From Thermoflexaceae bacterium (GTDB lineage: Bacteria; Chloroflexota; Dehalococcoidia; Tepidiformales; Tepidiformaceae), in assembly GCA_015075555.1 (NCBI GenBank), contig JABTUD010000001.1, positions 1,178,001 through 1,242,000 of the forward strand: a stretch of 64,000 nucleotides of DNA. Reading direction: 5' to 3'. The notes beneath the pieces are model-generated. The model was given only the letters and a program-made list of their open reading frames with translations, made no database searches and was not told where the DNA came from. A program made the position numbers and the translations under genes. Positions within the stretch are counted from its first letter, which is position 1. Each line of letters opens with the position of its first letter. Below are positions 15,886 to 24,184 of the stretch, piece after piece.

Positions 15886-17466
15886 CTACTGGACGAACAC
15901 CCACGCGAGCATGTCGGGGTGGTAGTCGCAGGTGATCTTGAATTCGCCTTCCTTGTCGAAGGTGATGGTGCGCTTATCGCCCTGCTTCAGGTCGCCACCG
16001 TCCTTGGTCCCATTCAGGGTGATGGTGTGAAGGCCGACGACGCTTTCGAAGGGAATCGTGGTGCCTTTGGCGATGAGGACGACGCCCTTGTTGATCGCCT
16101 GGGCGGTGCCGTCGGCGACGACCGTCCAGTCGTTAGCATGAGCGTCAATGCGGACTTCGGTGGACGGAGTCTCGGGCACGGCGGGCTTCTCTCCCGCCGG
16201 GGCCTTGCCAGTGACGATTGTCTCGAACATCGAGGTGCTCACGGCGAACTGCACGCAGGCCGTGCCATCATTCTTTGTATCGGCCGGCGCCGTGCCCCAG
16301 GCCTCATTGGGGAGCTTGAGCGCCTGCCCGATCTGTACAATCGCATTCGCTTCGATGCCATTGGCATCTCCGAGGCTGCCGGCGGTGACATTGCCGAACC
16401 CGGCCGCGACCTCTTCGAGCGATTGCCCCGAGACCAGGTATTCCTTGATCTCAGGAAGGACGAGTTCGAGGTCGGGGGGAAGCTGGTCTTCTTCGGCGAG
16501 GGCGCCAACCATATCCTTGTTCGGCTCAATGAGGGCTGCAACTTCAATGGAGTGCCGGGCGGCCACTGACTTGAGCGTGTCACCTGCTACGGTGGTGTAG
16601 CTGGCACCTTTAGGCAGTGCCAGCTTCTGACCCGGGAAGAGCCCGAAGATCGGTTGGCCGTCGCTCCCCAGGAGGGTGAAGGTACCCCGCTTGGCATCGA
16701 CCTTGAACGGGATGCCATTGAGCTCGGCGAGGATAGCCGCGCCGACGTGCTGGGCCGTGGCAATCTTCCGGACGGTGTCGTTCTCGGTGTAGATGGTGAC
16801 TATGCGCCCTTCGGGGAACTGCGGTGTGGGTGGGATCTTCGCTCGCGAGCCTTTCACCACGGGAGCATCGAAGAGGGCCGGGTCATCGGTGGGAAGGCCG
16901 TTGTATTCGGCGAGCTCCCTGGGGCCAATCCCGTGGGCCTCGGCGATGCCCGCCAGGGTATCGCCGCTGACGATGGCGCTGAGGTCCTGGTTTAGGACGT
17001 GGGCGAATTCGAGGGCCTCTTTCCACCCTTCGTTCGTAGGATTGCCGTTCTCGTCGACCATTGCCGGGTCGATGGGTGATGTCAGGAAGTCGATGATGTG
17101 CTCGATCTGGCGGATGTTGAGTGCACCACCGTAGGTATCGAGCCACGAGGGCATGAGAGTGCCCGCCCGCCCGCAGGAGACCGTGCGCTCGATAAGGTGC
17201 GTGTTGGCCTTGAGCTTGAGCGGGTCCTGGTCCTTGAACGCATCGGTGTTGAGCGGCAGGCCGACGCCGCCTTCGCCGCTGTTGCCGTGGCAGCTACGGC
17301 AGTTGTTGGCATAGAGGAGGGCGCCGCGCGTGATGGATTCCTTGAGGTGGTATTCCTCGCGGATGGGCGAGCGGTATGGGAGGTCGACAACGGCGTAGGC
17401 AGCACAGCTGCCCACAAAGAGAAAGAACAGGACGACGATCAGGAAGATCTGTTTCTGCGTGTTCAC
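15886..17466 (-). CDS. Cytochrome c - four LysM-like repeats - cupredoxin fusion
   Basis: A 526-residue exported protein at the end of the cytochrome bc operon. Residues 7-27 are an uncleaved-looking membrane anchor. A c-type heme domain follows, with CRSCH at 56-60 and likely axial Met105 (LMPSW). Four LysM-like units then occur at about 164-212, 223-286, 290-338 and 343-386, each with a GDTL/NDT-like strand, a helix of the I-A-x-x-H type and a final L/I-x-L-P strand. The C-terminus (about 437-526) is a plastocyanin/amicyanin-type cupredoxin with copper ligands H480, C513, H516 and M519 (C-x2-H-x2-M). LysM units usually bind peptidoglycan or other GlcNAc glycans. The protein should accept electrons from the Rieske/b6 complex by heme and pass them to or through copper. 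It starts 12 nt after the Rieske stop. Confidence 0.85.
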   Translation of the reverse strand: MNTQKQIFLIVVLFFLFVGSCAAYAVVDLPYRSPIREEYHLKESITRGALLYANNCRSCHGNSGEGGVGLPLNTDAFKDQDPLKLKANTHLIERTVSCGRAGTLMPSWLDTYGGALNIRQIEHIIDFLTSPIDPAMVDENGNPTNEGWKEALEFAHVLNQDLSAIVSGDTLAGIAEAHGIGPRELAEYNGLPTDDPALFDAPVVKGSRAKIPPTPQFPEGRIVTIYTENDTVRKIATAQHVGAAILAELNGIPFKVDAKRGTFTLLGSDGQPIFGLFPGQKLALPKGASYTTVAGDTLKSVAARHSIEVAALIEPNKDMVGALAEEDQLPPDLELVLPEIKEYLVSGQSLEEVAAGFGNVTAGSLGDANGIEANAIVQIGQALKLPNEAWGTAPADTKNDGTACVQFAVSTSMFETIVTGKAPAGEKPAVPETPSTEVRIDAHANDWTVVADGTAQAINKGVVLIAKGTTIPFESVVGLHTITLNGTKDGGDLKQGDKRTITFDKEGEFKITCDYHPDMLAWVFVQ

Positions 17467-17478
17467 CCGTTCCTCCGC

Positions 17479-18102
17479 CTAGCCGTTGTATGTAACCGCG
17501 CGAAGCGGGTTGTCGGCTGCTCCGCCGGTGATTTTGCCAGTATCGACATTCAGTGAGCCGTCGGCGTTGATGGTGAGGGCCATGGTATCCATCGGCCTGG
17601 GAGCAGGGCCGTAGACGCGAATCCCGGCACGAGAGTAGGTAGACCCGTGGCAGGGGCAGCGGAACCAGCCCTTGACGCCTGGGAAGTTGACGGTTGCACC
17701 ATCGAAGTTTGGTGACCAGGGCACGGTGCACCCGAGGTGAGGGCATTTCCAGTAGAGGGCAAGCAGGCCCCCGGTGCCGCCGACGCCGAGGACGTCGCCT
17801 TCGGCGCCCTCCAGGTTCGCGAGCCAGAACTTGCCTTCGGAGATGCGCGAGGGATCGTCACCGGCAGTGGGGATGCGCGCTTTGGTGACGTTCACCACAC
17901 CACCGAAGCCTGTGGGACGGCGCAGGTTGAAGAAGGCCAGGGTTCCTGCTGCCATGGCTCCCACTGAAAGGGTGAGCCCGGCGAAGACGCTGACACGCAT
18001 GAAGGAGCGCCGCGCGAGGCGCCGGGCTTCCTGCTGGCGCGCGTATTCGATCTTCCCTGCCGGGTTCTTGCCGGGCGTTGCTGTCTGTTCCATCTGCGTC
18101 AT
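17479..18102 (-). CDS. petC: Rieske iron-sulfur protein of the bc complex
   Basis: A 207-residue protein. A twin-arginine stretch (RRSFMRVSVFAG) precedes one hydrophobic segment (36-58), fitting Tat-dependent insertion with the cluster outside. The [2Fe-2S] ligands are C120-x-H122 and C149-x-x-H152, and C125 and C151 can form the stabilising disulfide (CPHLGC and CPCHGS). It takes electrons from quinol at the Qo site of cytochrome b and passes them to cytochrome c. It lies 13 nt after subunit IV and 12 nt before the cytochrome c fusion gene. An in-frame ATG three codons in (18093) is an alternative start. Confidence 0.95.
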   Translation of the reverse strand: MTQMEQTATPGKNPAGKIEYARQQEARRLARRSFMRVSVFAGLTLSVGAMAAGTLAFFNLRRPTGFGGVVNVTKARIPTAGDDPSRISEGKFWLANLEGAEGDVLGVGGTGGLLALYWKCPHLGCTVPWSPNFDGATVNFPGVKGWFRCPCHGSTYSRAGIRVYGPAPRPMDTMALTINADGSLNVDTGKITGGAADNPLRAVTYNG

Positions 18103-18115
18103 AGCTGTTGCGTTC

Positions 18116-18979
18116 CTAGTGCTGACCGGGGATGCCTTCGCTGACCTTCAGCTGCCATGGGAAGACCAGCTCCTGGCCCTGCCCACGGAAGGCGGTGCCA
18201 ACTACGGTGAGCACCAGGTAGGCGCCTACGAAGCCGCTGAAGAGCACGATGACTGCGTCACGCCGGGTGAAGATCATGCCTGCCCGCCAGAGCGCGAAGA
18301 TGAGCAAGGAGGGGAAGGCAACCATCACGCCGGTCGGGATTCCCTGTTCAACCAGCCAGCCCGGGAAGTCCAGGTTCTGGAAGTCTTCGCCAATGATGAC
18401 GATGTTCCACGGTGAGTAGGTGATTTCGCGCGACCATTCGGGCCAGGGAAGCTGAGTCTGGATGGAGCGGACGTTTTCGAGGAAGCGGAAGGTATCGCCC
18501 CCCGAGAATCCGAACCAGTCGTTGAGGAAGAAGGCGAGCTTGCCGCTGTCCCAGAGGATGAGGAACCACGTGCCCACGATGCCGACGAGGCCGCCAATGA
18601 TGGAGAGCTTGATGGAGTTTTCGGTGCCAAACCAGACGCCCTGGCCATCGTTGTCACGGTCGAAATAGGGAAAGGCGCCCATGATGACGAGCCAGATCGT
18701 GGGCACGATAACCCCGGCGAGGGCTGCATTCATGTGCAGCAGGAGCTCCTGCAGGTTGAGCAGGTACCACGGCGCCTTCGATGGGTTGGGCGTGACGTCG
18801 GCGTTCGCCTGGTCAAGCAGCGGCGCGTTCATCAGGAACGAAAGCAGGAAGAGGGCGAGGGTGAAAACCATGGCCGCGATGAACTCGATGAAGACGAGAT
18901 CGGGCCAGACGAGGACTTCTTCGTCGCGGGCACGGGGCTGGGGCTTTGCAGCCGGCCGGGCTACTGCAGCAGTCGCCAT
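18116..18979 (-). CDS. petD: Cytochrome b subunit IV-like protein of the bc complex
   Basis: A 287-residue membrane protein corresponding to the C-terminal part of cytochrome b (PetD). After a charged N-terminus it has hydrophobic helices at about 30-50, 82-102, 125-145, 222-238 and 248-265. The Qo-site motif is A69-P-W-Y72 in NPSKAPWYLLNLQELL instead of the common PEWY, a variant associated with menaquinol-using complexes. A later loop (residues 150-205) is longer than in plant PetD. It follows cytochrome b6 by 51 nt and precedes the Rieske gene by 13 nt. Confidence 0.88.
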   Translation of the reverse strand: MATAAVARPAAKPQPRARDEEVLVWPDLVFIEFIAAMVFTLALFLLSFLMNAPLLDQANADVTPNPSKAPWYLLNLQELLLHMNAALAGVIVPTIWLVIMGAFPYFDRDNDGQGVWFGTENSIKLSIIGGLVGIVGTWFLILWDSGKLAFFLNDWFGFSGGDTFRFLENVRSIQTQLPWPEWSREITYSPWNIVIIGEDFQNLDFPGWLVEQGIPTGVMVAFPSLLIFALWRAGMIFTRRDAVIVLFSGFVGAYLVLTVVGTAFRGQGQELVFPWQLKVSEGIPGQH

Positions 18980-19030
18980 ATTGCGATTCCTATCCTGCTC
19001 TGTTCTTCGGTGATACCGGGTTGCTGGGGC

Positions 19031-19783
19031 CTAGAGGGGCCGGGCGAGGCCGCCGTCCCGGCGAATACGCCAGAAGTGGACGGCCATGAAGATGGCGGCC
19101 AGCAGGGGCAGGCCGATGACGTGCAGTGTGTAGAAGCGAATGAGCGCATTGGGGCCCACCTCGAACCCGCCAAGGAGCCAGAAGCGCGACTTGGGGCCGA
19201 GCACCGGGGCTGCGCCGGCAATGTTGGTGCCAACGGTGATGGCCCAGAAGGCGAGCTGGTCCCACGGGAGCAGGTAGCCGGTGAAGCTGAGGAGGAAGGT
19301 GAGAACGAGGAGGATGACCCCGATCACCCAGTTGAATTCCCGTGGGGGCTTGTAAGCGCCCGTATAGAAGACGCGCATCATGTGCATGAAAACGAGGATG
19401 ACCATGGCATGGGCCATCCAGCGATGCATGTTCCTCATGAGCTGGCCGAATTGGACGGTGGTCTCGATGTTCTGCATGTCGAGGTAGGCGCGCTCGACGC
19501 TCGGGACGTAGTAGAACATCAGCAGGATACCCGTGACCGTCAGGCCCAGGAACATGAAGAACGAAAGGCCCCCGAGGCAGTAGGTGTGGGTGACCTTGAC
19601 GTGGGTGCGGTGGAGCCGCGTGGGGTGGAGGTGAAGGAACACGTTCGTCGCGACGATCAGCATCTGGTTGCGGGGCGTGTTCGGGTAACCGGTGCGGAAA
19701 ATCGATTTCCACAGATAGTTGTGGAACATCTTGTCATAGAGCCTGTCCGCCAGGCTCGGCTTTGCGGGCGTCTCGACAGCCAA
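19031..19783 (-). CDS. petB: Cytochrome b6 subunit of menaquinol:cytochrome c reductase
   Basis: A 250-residue four-helix heme b protein. Heme ligands are H120/H134 and H221/H236; the spacing of 13 then 14 residues is that of cytochrome b6 rather than mitochondrial b. C69 in THTYCLGG matches the cysteine that covalently holds the extra heme c(n) in b6f-type complexes. The start is read as TTG at 19783 because AGGAGG lies 6 nt upstream; GTG at 19813 would add ten residues and overlap the upstream 39-residue gene. Second in the operon that starts at the promoter near 20004. Confidence 0.93.
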   Translation of the reverse strand: MAVETPAKPSLADRLYDKMFHNYLWKSIFRTGYPNTPRNQMLIVATNVFLHLHPTRLHRTHVKVTHTYCLGGLSFFMFLGLTVTGILLMFYYVPSVERAYLDMQNIETTVQFGQLMRNMHRWMAHAMVILVFMHMMRVFYTGAYKPPREFNWVIGVILLVLTFLLSFTGYLLPWDQLAFWAITVGTNIAGAAPVLGPKSRFWLLGGFEVGPNALIRFYTLHVIGLPLLAAIFMAVHFWRIRRDGGLARPL

Positions 19784-19800
19784 TCCCGTCCTCCTCGGCC

Positions 19801-19920
19801 TTACTTCTGCCACCAGCGGCCGAGGGCCACCATGATGCCCAGGGACGCGACCATCGTGATGAACACGAAAACCAGCTCAAGCGTTTCCGCGAAGTCATGC
19901 GGCAGGTTAGAGAATTCCAA
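19801..19920 (-). CDS. 39-residue single-helix membrane peptide heading the bc operon
   Basis: The frame [20 protein letters not shown] continuing [19 protein letters not shown] encodes one membrane helix with an acidic N-terminus and a WWQK basic end, the layout of small stabilising subunits of cytochrome complexes such as PetL/PetN/CcoQ. It starts with TTG at 19920, and AGGAGG lies 9 nt upstream, which makes it very likely to be translated. It is the first gene after the promoter and precedes petB by 17 nt. I do not recognise a named family. A structural role in the complex is inferred. Confidence 0.72.
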   Translation of the reverse strand: MEFSNLPHDFAETLELVFVFITMVASLGIMVALGRWWQK

Positions 19921-20003
19921 TCCGGCCGACCTCCTCTTCCGGTCGCCGGGCACACTCACCCGCGGGGCGGCGCCTGCGACTTTGTGAATGGCGTAGCAAA
20001 GGT

Positions 20004-20032
20004 GTTATACATCGGCCCCTTGGAGGGGTCAA
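20004..20032 (-). promoter_or_regulatory. Sigma-70-like promoter of the bc operon
   Basis: Read on the minus strand: TTGACC (20032-20027), a 17-base spacer and TATAAC (20009-20004). The start of transcription should be near 19997, giving a leader of about 75 nt before the 39-residue gene. This is the best promoter match I see in the window. Confidence 0.7.
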
Positions 20033-20095
20033 ACGCTCTTCACCGGCGTAAAGACGCCCGCGCCCCGGCGCCCGCGCGTGCATGGGGAGCGACGT

Positions 20096-20824
20096 TCACT
20101 TCCGGCTGAAGCGCATGCGCAGGAGGCCCCTGATGTCTTCAAGCGCTGTCCTGACGATCTTGACCTTCGTGTCGGGGTCTTCATCCCAACGTACGGGGAG
20201 CTCGCAGATCCTGTAACCGCGCCGCTGGGCGAGGATGAGCAGCTCCGTATCGAAGAACCACATGCGGTTTTCGATGAGGGGCACGACATCGTCCACCACC
20301 TGGCGCGCAAGGGCTTTGAAGCCACACTGCGCGTCGGTGATACGTAAACCCGGGAAGGTCACTCTGATCAGGAAGACGTAGCCGCGGGAGGTGATCTCGC
20401 GCTTGAGCGAGCGCCTGGTCTTCGAGCCGCGAGCCAGCCGGGAGCCGATGGCAACGTCGCAGCCATCCTCCGCGACCATGGCGATGAGCCGGGGGAGGTG
20501 CTCGATATCGGTGCTGAGGTCGACGTCCATGTAGGAGACAATGCCGGCATCGCTGGCTGTCCAGGCCTGTTTCAGGGCGAGGCCGCGGCCCTTGATGGTC
20601 AGCAGTTCGGCATGTACGCGCCCCGGGAACTCCTGCTCAAGTGCGCGGGCGAGGTCGCCTGTTCCATCGGTCGAGCCGTTGTCGGCGATGACGATGCGCC
20701 AGTCGTATTGAGGGTGGCCATCGAGAAAGGCGAGCGTCCGTTCGACGCTGCCGCGCAGCACGGCGACTTCGTTGTAGCAGGGGATGACGACATCGACCCG
20801 TTTGCGCGCCGCTTCGGCCGTCAT
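20096..20824 (-). CDS. Glycosyltransferase family 2, polyprenyl-phosphate glucosyltransferase-like
   Basis: A 242-residue GT-A enzyme similar to dolichyl/polyprenyl-phosphate beta-glucosyltransferases. Seen: VDVVIPCYNEVAVLRGSV, VIADNGSTDGT, the metal-binding D-V-D in SYMDVDLSTDIEHL, the GSRLARGSK loop and GLRITDAQCGFKAL. It should transfer a sugar from a nucleotide sugar to a lipid phosphate on the cytoplasmic face. No C-terminal membrane helices are present. ATG 20824 was chosen at the start of the conserved strand; ATG 20869 is an alternative. It lies upstream of, but separately from, the bc operon promoter. Confidence 0.88.
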   Translation of the reverse strand: MTAEAARKRVDVVIPCYNEVAVLRGSVERTLAFLDGHPQYDWRIVIADNGSTDGTGDLARALEQEFPGRVHAELLTIKGRGLALKQAWTASDAGIVSYMDVDLSTDIEHLPRLIAMVAEDGCDVAIGSRLARGSKTRRSLKREITSRGYVFLIRVTFPGLRITDAQCGFKALARQVVDDVVPLIENRMWFFDTELLILAQRRGYRICELPVRWDEDPDTKVKIVRTALEDIRGLLRMRFSRK

Positions 20825-20938
20825 AGCTACTGCATTGTGGTCGGCTGCGCCTGAATGCGCCAACGCCACCGCGTGTGCGCAGGCGCGCCCTGGCCCGATC
20901 CGGAGCCTGCCGGGCCGGTGCCCACGTTGAGCGGGGAG

Positions 20939-21199
20939 CTAGCTCTTCGAGATGAGGGCGGCGAGGCGGCGCTTCTGCCGATCGGCCTTGCCAACGTGGA
21001 TGGCGCCCTTGCGAGCCGCCCTGTCGAGCGCCGAGTACGCAGCGCTCAAGGCGGTGGCAGCGGCGTCTGAATCGCCTGTGGCAGCGGCTTCACGCGCTGC
21101 GCGGACCCGGGTGCGGGTGTATGACTTCGTGGCGCGGTTGCGGTCGCGCCGCTTGAGGGACTGGTGCCACCGCTTGATCGCGGACTTGTTGTTCGCCAT
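20939..21199 (-). CDS. rpsT: Ribosomal protein bS20
   Basis: An 86-residue basic helical protein starting MANNKSAIKRWHQSLKRRDR, with the RAARKGAIHVGKADRQKRRLA end typical of bS20. It binds 16S rRNA early in small-subunit assembly. The start at 21199 is fixed by the family N-terminus; an upstream extension to 21319 is not protein-like. A promoter at 21242-21270 reads toward it. It stands alone between the glycosyltransferase and a divergent crotonase. Confidence 0.95.
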   Translation of the reverse strand: MANNKSAIKRWHQSLKRRDRNRATKSYTRTRVRAAREAAATGDSDAAATALSAAYSALDRAARKGAIHVGKADRQKRRLAALISKS

Positions 21200-21241
21200 G
21201 GGGCTGCAATTTCCAGCAATAGATGAGTGTTGCGAAGCCTG

Positions 21242-21270
21242 AGCATATCGCGTACAGCGCGCCCGCGCAA
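21242..21270 (-). promoter_or_regulatory. Likely rpsT promoter
   Basis: On the minus strand TTGCGC (21270-21265), a 17-base spacer and TATGCT (21247-21242). It would give a leader of about 35 nt before rpsT. Confidence 0.5.
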
Positions 21271-21303
21271 AGTCCGGGGCGGGCCGGGCCTGGTACGCGG
21301 GCC

Positions 21304-21309
21304 TATAAT
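21304..21309 (+). promoter_or_regulatory. Consensus -10 element before the crotonase
   Basis: A perfect TATAAT, 30 nt before the TTG start of the crotonase gene. No TTGACA-like -35 is present at the right distance, so promoter strength is uncertain. Confidence 0.45.
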
Positions 21310-21339
21310 CGGCCCACATCTCAACCCGGAGAAGCCAAC

Positions 21340-22233
21340 TTGGACCAAACTTTCGAAAACCTGGTGGTGGACCGCGTGGGCACCGGCGGCCGGGTCGCGC
21401 GGATCACGCTCAACCGGCCGGAGAAGATGAACTCGCTTTCGCAGGAGCTCCTCTTCGAACTATGGGAATGCCTCCACGACCTGGAGGCCGACCCGGCGGC
21501 CCGGGTGATCATCGTCCGGGGCGCGGGGCGCACCTTCAGCGCGGGCTATGACCTGGCCCCTGCCCGGGGCGGGGCAGACGCCATTGTTCGGCGCTACCAG
21601 GCGGTTGACGAAAACCGGCGGCGGCTGGTGATGGGCATCCGCACCGGCATGCAACAGATCAGCGACATCCACATGTACTTCTGGAACATGGCGAAGGTGA
21701 CCATTGCCCAGGTGCATGGCTACGCGCTCGCAGGGGGCTGCGAGCTGGCCATGATGGCCGACCTGGTGACCGCCGCCGAAGACGCCCAGCTGGGACACCC
21801 GGGCGTGCGCGCGCTGGGGACAAGCCGGACGGGTGTTATCTGGCCCCTCGTGATCGGCATGCGCAAGGCGAAGGAGCTGTACTACACCGGCGACAGCATC
21901 AGCGGCGTCGAAGCGGAGCGTATCGGGATGGTGAACTATGCCTTCCCGAAGGAGCAGCTGGAGGAGCGGACCATCGCCCTCGCCGACCATGTGGCGAACA
22001 TGCCGGCCGACCACCTGGCCATCCTCAAGGTCAACATGAACCGCTTCTACGAGAATATGGGCATCTACTCATCGGTACGGAGCTCAACGGACCTGGATGC
22101 TGCGGCGCAGTTCACCACCTTCTCCTACGGCTGGCAGGACAAGATGCGGGAGTCGATGGAAAGCGGCGTGGGACTGAAGGGCGCGCTCGAATGGCGTGAT
22201 GGGCCGTACCGGGGTTTCCGCGCGAAGGGGTAG
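21340..22233 (+). CDS. Enoyl-CoA hydratase/isomerase family protein (crotonase)
   Basis: A 297-residue crotonase. The CoA-binding oxyanion blocks are ITLNRPEKMNSLS, VIIVRGAGRTFSAGYDL and VHGYALAGGCELAMMADLV. The TTG at 21340 is taken as start because GGAG lies 8-9 nt upstream and the frame before it is not protein-like. The two usual glutamates of enoyl-CoA hydratase are not clearly present (GVRALGTSRTG), so hydratase activity should not be assumed; the family also includes isomerases, dehalogenases and ring-cleaving enzymes. The C-terminus is about 30 residues longer than average. It stands alone on the plus strand. Confidence 0.88.
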   Translation: MDQTFENLVVDRVGTGGRVARITLNRPEKMNSLSQELLFELWECLHDLEADPAARVIIVRGAGRTFSAGYDLAPARGGADAIVRRYQAVDENRRRLVMGIRTGMQQISDIHMYFWNMAKVTIAQVHGYALAGGCELAMMADLVTAAEDAQLGHPGVRALGTSRTGVIWPLVIGMRKAKELYYTGDSISGVEAERIGMVNYAFPKEQLEERTIALADHVANMPADHLAILKVNMNRFYENMGIYSSVRSSTDLDAAAQFTTFSYGWQDKMRESMESGVGLKGALEWRDGPYRGFRAKG

Positions 22234-22305
22234 CAGGGACCAGCAAACACGATTCATGACACTAAGCGGGAGAGGCCCAGCATACAGGTCACCAGGCGGG
22301 TCACC

Positions 22306-22548
22306 GTGGCTCTCCCGGCCGACCTGCCTGATCACGCGAGCCGCGAGGTCGAAGAAGGACGGGCTGAGTCCCGCAACTCCCTCATCGCCGGCGCCCTCGA
22401 AGCAGAATTGCGCCGCCGGGATACCGAGGCGATCGACCGCGACATCCGCGGCATGAACAGCGACGAGGAGCACCGCCGCGAGTCTCGCCTGCTGACGAGG
22501 GAGTTCGGGAGCGCGGATCGCGAGACCCGGGCGATGGTCGACGAGTGA
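22306..22548 (+). CDS. Ribbon-helix-helix antitoxin-like protein without an evident toxin
   Basis: An 80-residue charged protein. The frame runs RRVTVALPADLPDHASREVE and then GRAESRNSLIAGALEAEL, the strand-helix-helix pattern of CopG/MazE-type antitoxins, followed by an acidic, helical tail of the kind that contacts a toxin. GTG 22306 is the only reasonable start, with AGGCGG 7-12 nt upstream; the strand residues RRVT before it are outside the frame if this start is right. The next frame, overlapping its stop, is not PemK- or PIN-like. It may therefore be an orphan or decayed remnant. Confidence 0.5.
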   Translation: MALPADLPDHASREVEEGRAESRNSLIAGALEAELRRRDTEAIDRDIRGMNSDEEHRRESRLLTREFGSADRETRAMVDE

Positions 22549-22875
22549 GCGCCGCCACCGCGAACCCCGTGCAATCCGCCCGCGCGTGGATTCCGCACCC
22601 GCATCGTTCGCTGGAGACCCCAATGACACAGGCAACTGAAGAGGGGGCCGTTTCGCGCGACGGCATGCTCGTGGGGCCGCTGCGCCCGTCCTGCTACCTG
22701 GCATTCGGTTCACGCTGATTCGACGGCGGAACTCCACCGCTCTGCTTCCTCAGTGTCACCGAGGCCCGGACCGGCGTGTGGATCGAGCGGGGAGGCCGAA
22801 TCCGCACAGGTGAAGGCAGCGCCCCGGTTGGAAACCCCGGGGCCGGGGGCACTCATACGCAGACCGCTGGACTCG
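22549..22875. other. Non-coding stretch between the antitoxin-like gene and rplA
   Basis: About 330 bases with no convincing gene. A 57-codon frame (GTG 22545 to 22718) overlaps the antitoxin-like stop but reads as low-complexity shadow. The right end contains the hairpin at 22821-22843 that may end the ribosomal protein transcript. Confidence 0.4.
22821..22843 (-). terminator. Hairpin downstream of rplA
   Basis: A 7-bp GC stem, GCCCCGG (22821-22827) and CCGGGGC (22837-22843), with a 9-base loop, 33 nt beyond the rplA stop. It has no T-run, so termination is only suggested. Confidence 0.35.
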
Positions 22876-23589
22876 CTACGCGGTGCGGAGGCTGAGCGCC
22901 TGGGCGAGGTCGAGCGGAATGCCGGGGCCCATGGTCGTCGTAAGCGTAACCGAGCGGATGTACTGGCCCTTGGCCTCCTTCGGCCTGGCAGCGTTCACGG
23001 CCTCGATGAGGGTGGCCATGTTCTCGCGGATCTTGGCGTCGTCGAAGCTCACCTTGCCGAGCGGCACATGGATATTGGCAAGGCGGTCGAGACGGAACTC
23101 GACACGGCCCTGCTTGGCATCAGTGACGGCCCGGGCAATGTCCTCGCCGCCGACGACGGTGCCGGAGCGGGGGTTGGGCATGAGGCCACGGGGGCCGAGG
23201 ACGCGGCCGAGGCGGCCGACCTTGCCCATCATCTCGCGGGTGGCGATGGCGACATCGAAATCGGTCCAGCCGCCTTCGATGCGCTTGATCAGATCATCGC
23301 TGCCGACGAAATCGGCGCCGGCGTCCTGGGCAGCCTTCGCCGGTTCGCCTTCGGTGAAGACGAGCACGCGCAGCACCTTGCCCAACCCGTGGGGGAGGAC
23401 GGTGCTGCCGCGGATCTGCTGCTCGGCGTGGCGCGGGTCGAGACCGGTCTTGATGTGGAGCTCGACCGTCTCGTCGAACTTCGCCGGGTGGACTTCCTTC
23501 GCGAGGGAGATCGCTTCGTCGACGGGGTAGAGCTTCGACCGGTCGACCCTGGCGAATGCTTCGAGGTAACGCTTTCCGTGCTTCGGCAT
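22876..23589 (-). CDS. rplA: Ribosomal protein uL1
   Basis: A 237-residue large-subunit protein of the L1 stalk. Diagnostic blocks are [63 protein letters not shown] and [15 protein letters not shown]. Length is normal. It begins 2 nt after the rplK stop, so the two are co-translated. uL1 commonly represses its own operon by binding the leader RNA; I could not verify such a site. rplJ and rplL do not follow, which is unusual. Confidence 0.97.
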   Translation of the reverse strand: MPKHGKRYLEAFARVDRSKLYPVDEAISLAKEVHPAKFDETVELHIKTGLDPRHAEQQIRGSTVLPHGLGKVLRVLVFTEGEPAKAAQDAGADFVGSDDLIKRIEGGWTDFDVAIATREMMGKVGRLGRVLGPRGLMPNPRSGTVVGGEDIARAVTDAKQGRVEFRLDRLANIHVPLGKVSFDDAKIRENMATLIEAVNAARPKEAKGQYIRSVTLTTTMGPGIPLDLAQALSLRTA

Positions 23590-23591
23590 GG

Positions 23592-24014
23592 CTACACTAC
23601 CTCGATGCCCATGCTGCGGGCAGTGCCTTCGATGATCTTGATGGCCTCGTCGACGTTGTTGGCGTTGAGGTCGGCCATCTTCGTCTCGGCGATCTTGCGC
23701 AGGTCGGAGACCTTCACCTTGCCCACCTTGTTCAGGCGGGGGTTGCCGCTGCCCTTGTCGATGCCGGCGGCCTTGCGGAGGAGATCCGCGGCAGGCGGCG
23801 TCTTCAGGACGAAGGTGAAGGAGCGGTCTTCGAAGATCGTTAGCTGGGCCGGGATGATCTGGCCCACCTGGTTCTGCGTGCGAGCGTTGTACTCTTTGCA
23901 GAACTCCATGATGTTGACGCCGTGCTGGCCGAGGGCGGGGCCAATAGGCGGGGCCGGGTTCGCCTTGCCGGCCGGGATCTGCAGTGTCACCACTGCCCGG
24001 ACTTTCTTTGCCAC
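23592..24014 (-). CDS. rplK: Ribosomal protein uL11
   Basis: A 140-residue protein of the GTPase-associated centre. It begins [20 protein letters not shown], with the signature [23 protein letters not shown] and the C-terminal [37 protein letters not shown] lies about 7 nt before the ATG. It is the first gene after the promoter at 24093-24122; secE and nusG, which normally precede it, are absent and a divergent glucosidase takes their place. Confidence 0.97.
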   Translation of the reverse strand: MAKKVRAVVTLQIPAGKANPAPPIGPALGQHGVNIMEFCKEYNARTQNQVGQIIPAQLTIFEDRSFTFVLKTPPAADLLRKAAGIDKGSGNPRLNKVGKVKVSDLRKIAETKMADLNANNVDEAIKIIEGTARSMGIEVV

Positions 24015-24092
24015 TTTCTGTTCCTTTGTGTGCTAACGGCGGGCTCTCGGTCCTGCCTCCACGGGCGCCGCGCGACGACGGCACGAACCCTG

Positions 24093-24122
24093 ATTATCGC
24101 CCGGCCACGGCGGCTGGGGCAA
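24093..24122 (-). promoter_or_regulatory. Likely rplK-rplA promoter
   Basis: On the minus strand TTGCCC (24122-24117), an 18-base spacer and GATAAT (24098-24093). It would leave a leader of about 70 nt, long enough for uL1 feedback control. Confidence 0.5.
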
Positions 24123-24184
24123 ACGCAGTCCGGGGGAGCCGGAGGGGGTGCTCTTCACCCGCCACGATCGATTAAGCTTCCGCA

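Noticed and set aside
22545-22718. Possible toxin frame overlapping the antitoxin-like stop
   Set aside because: No similarity to MazF, PIN or RelE patterns; low-complexity composition. Kept only as a point to check.
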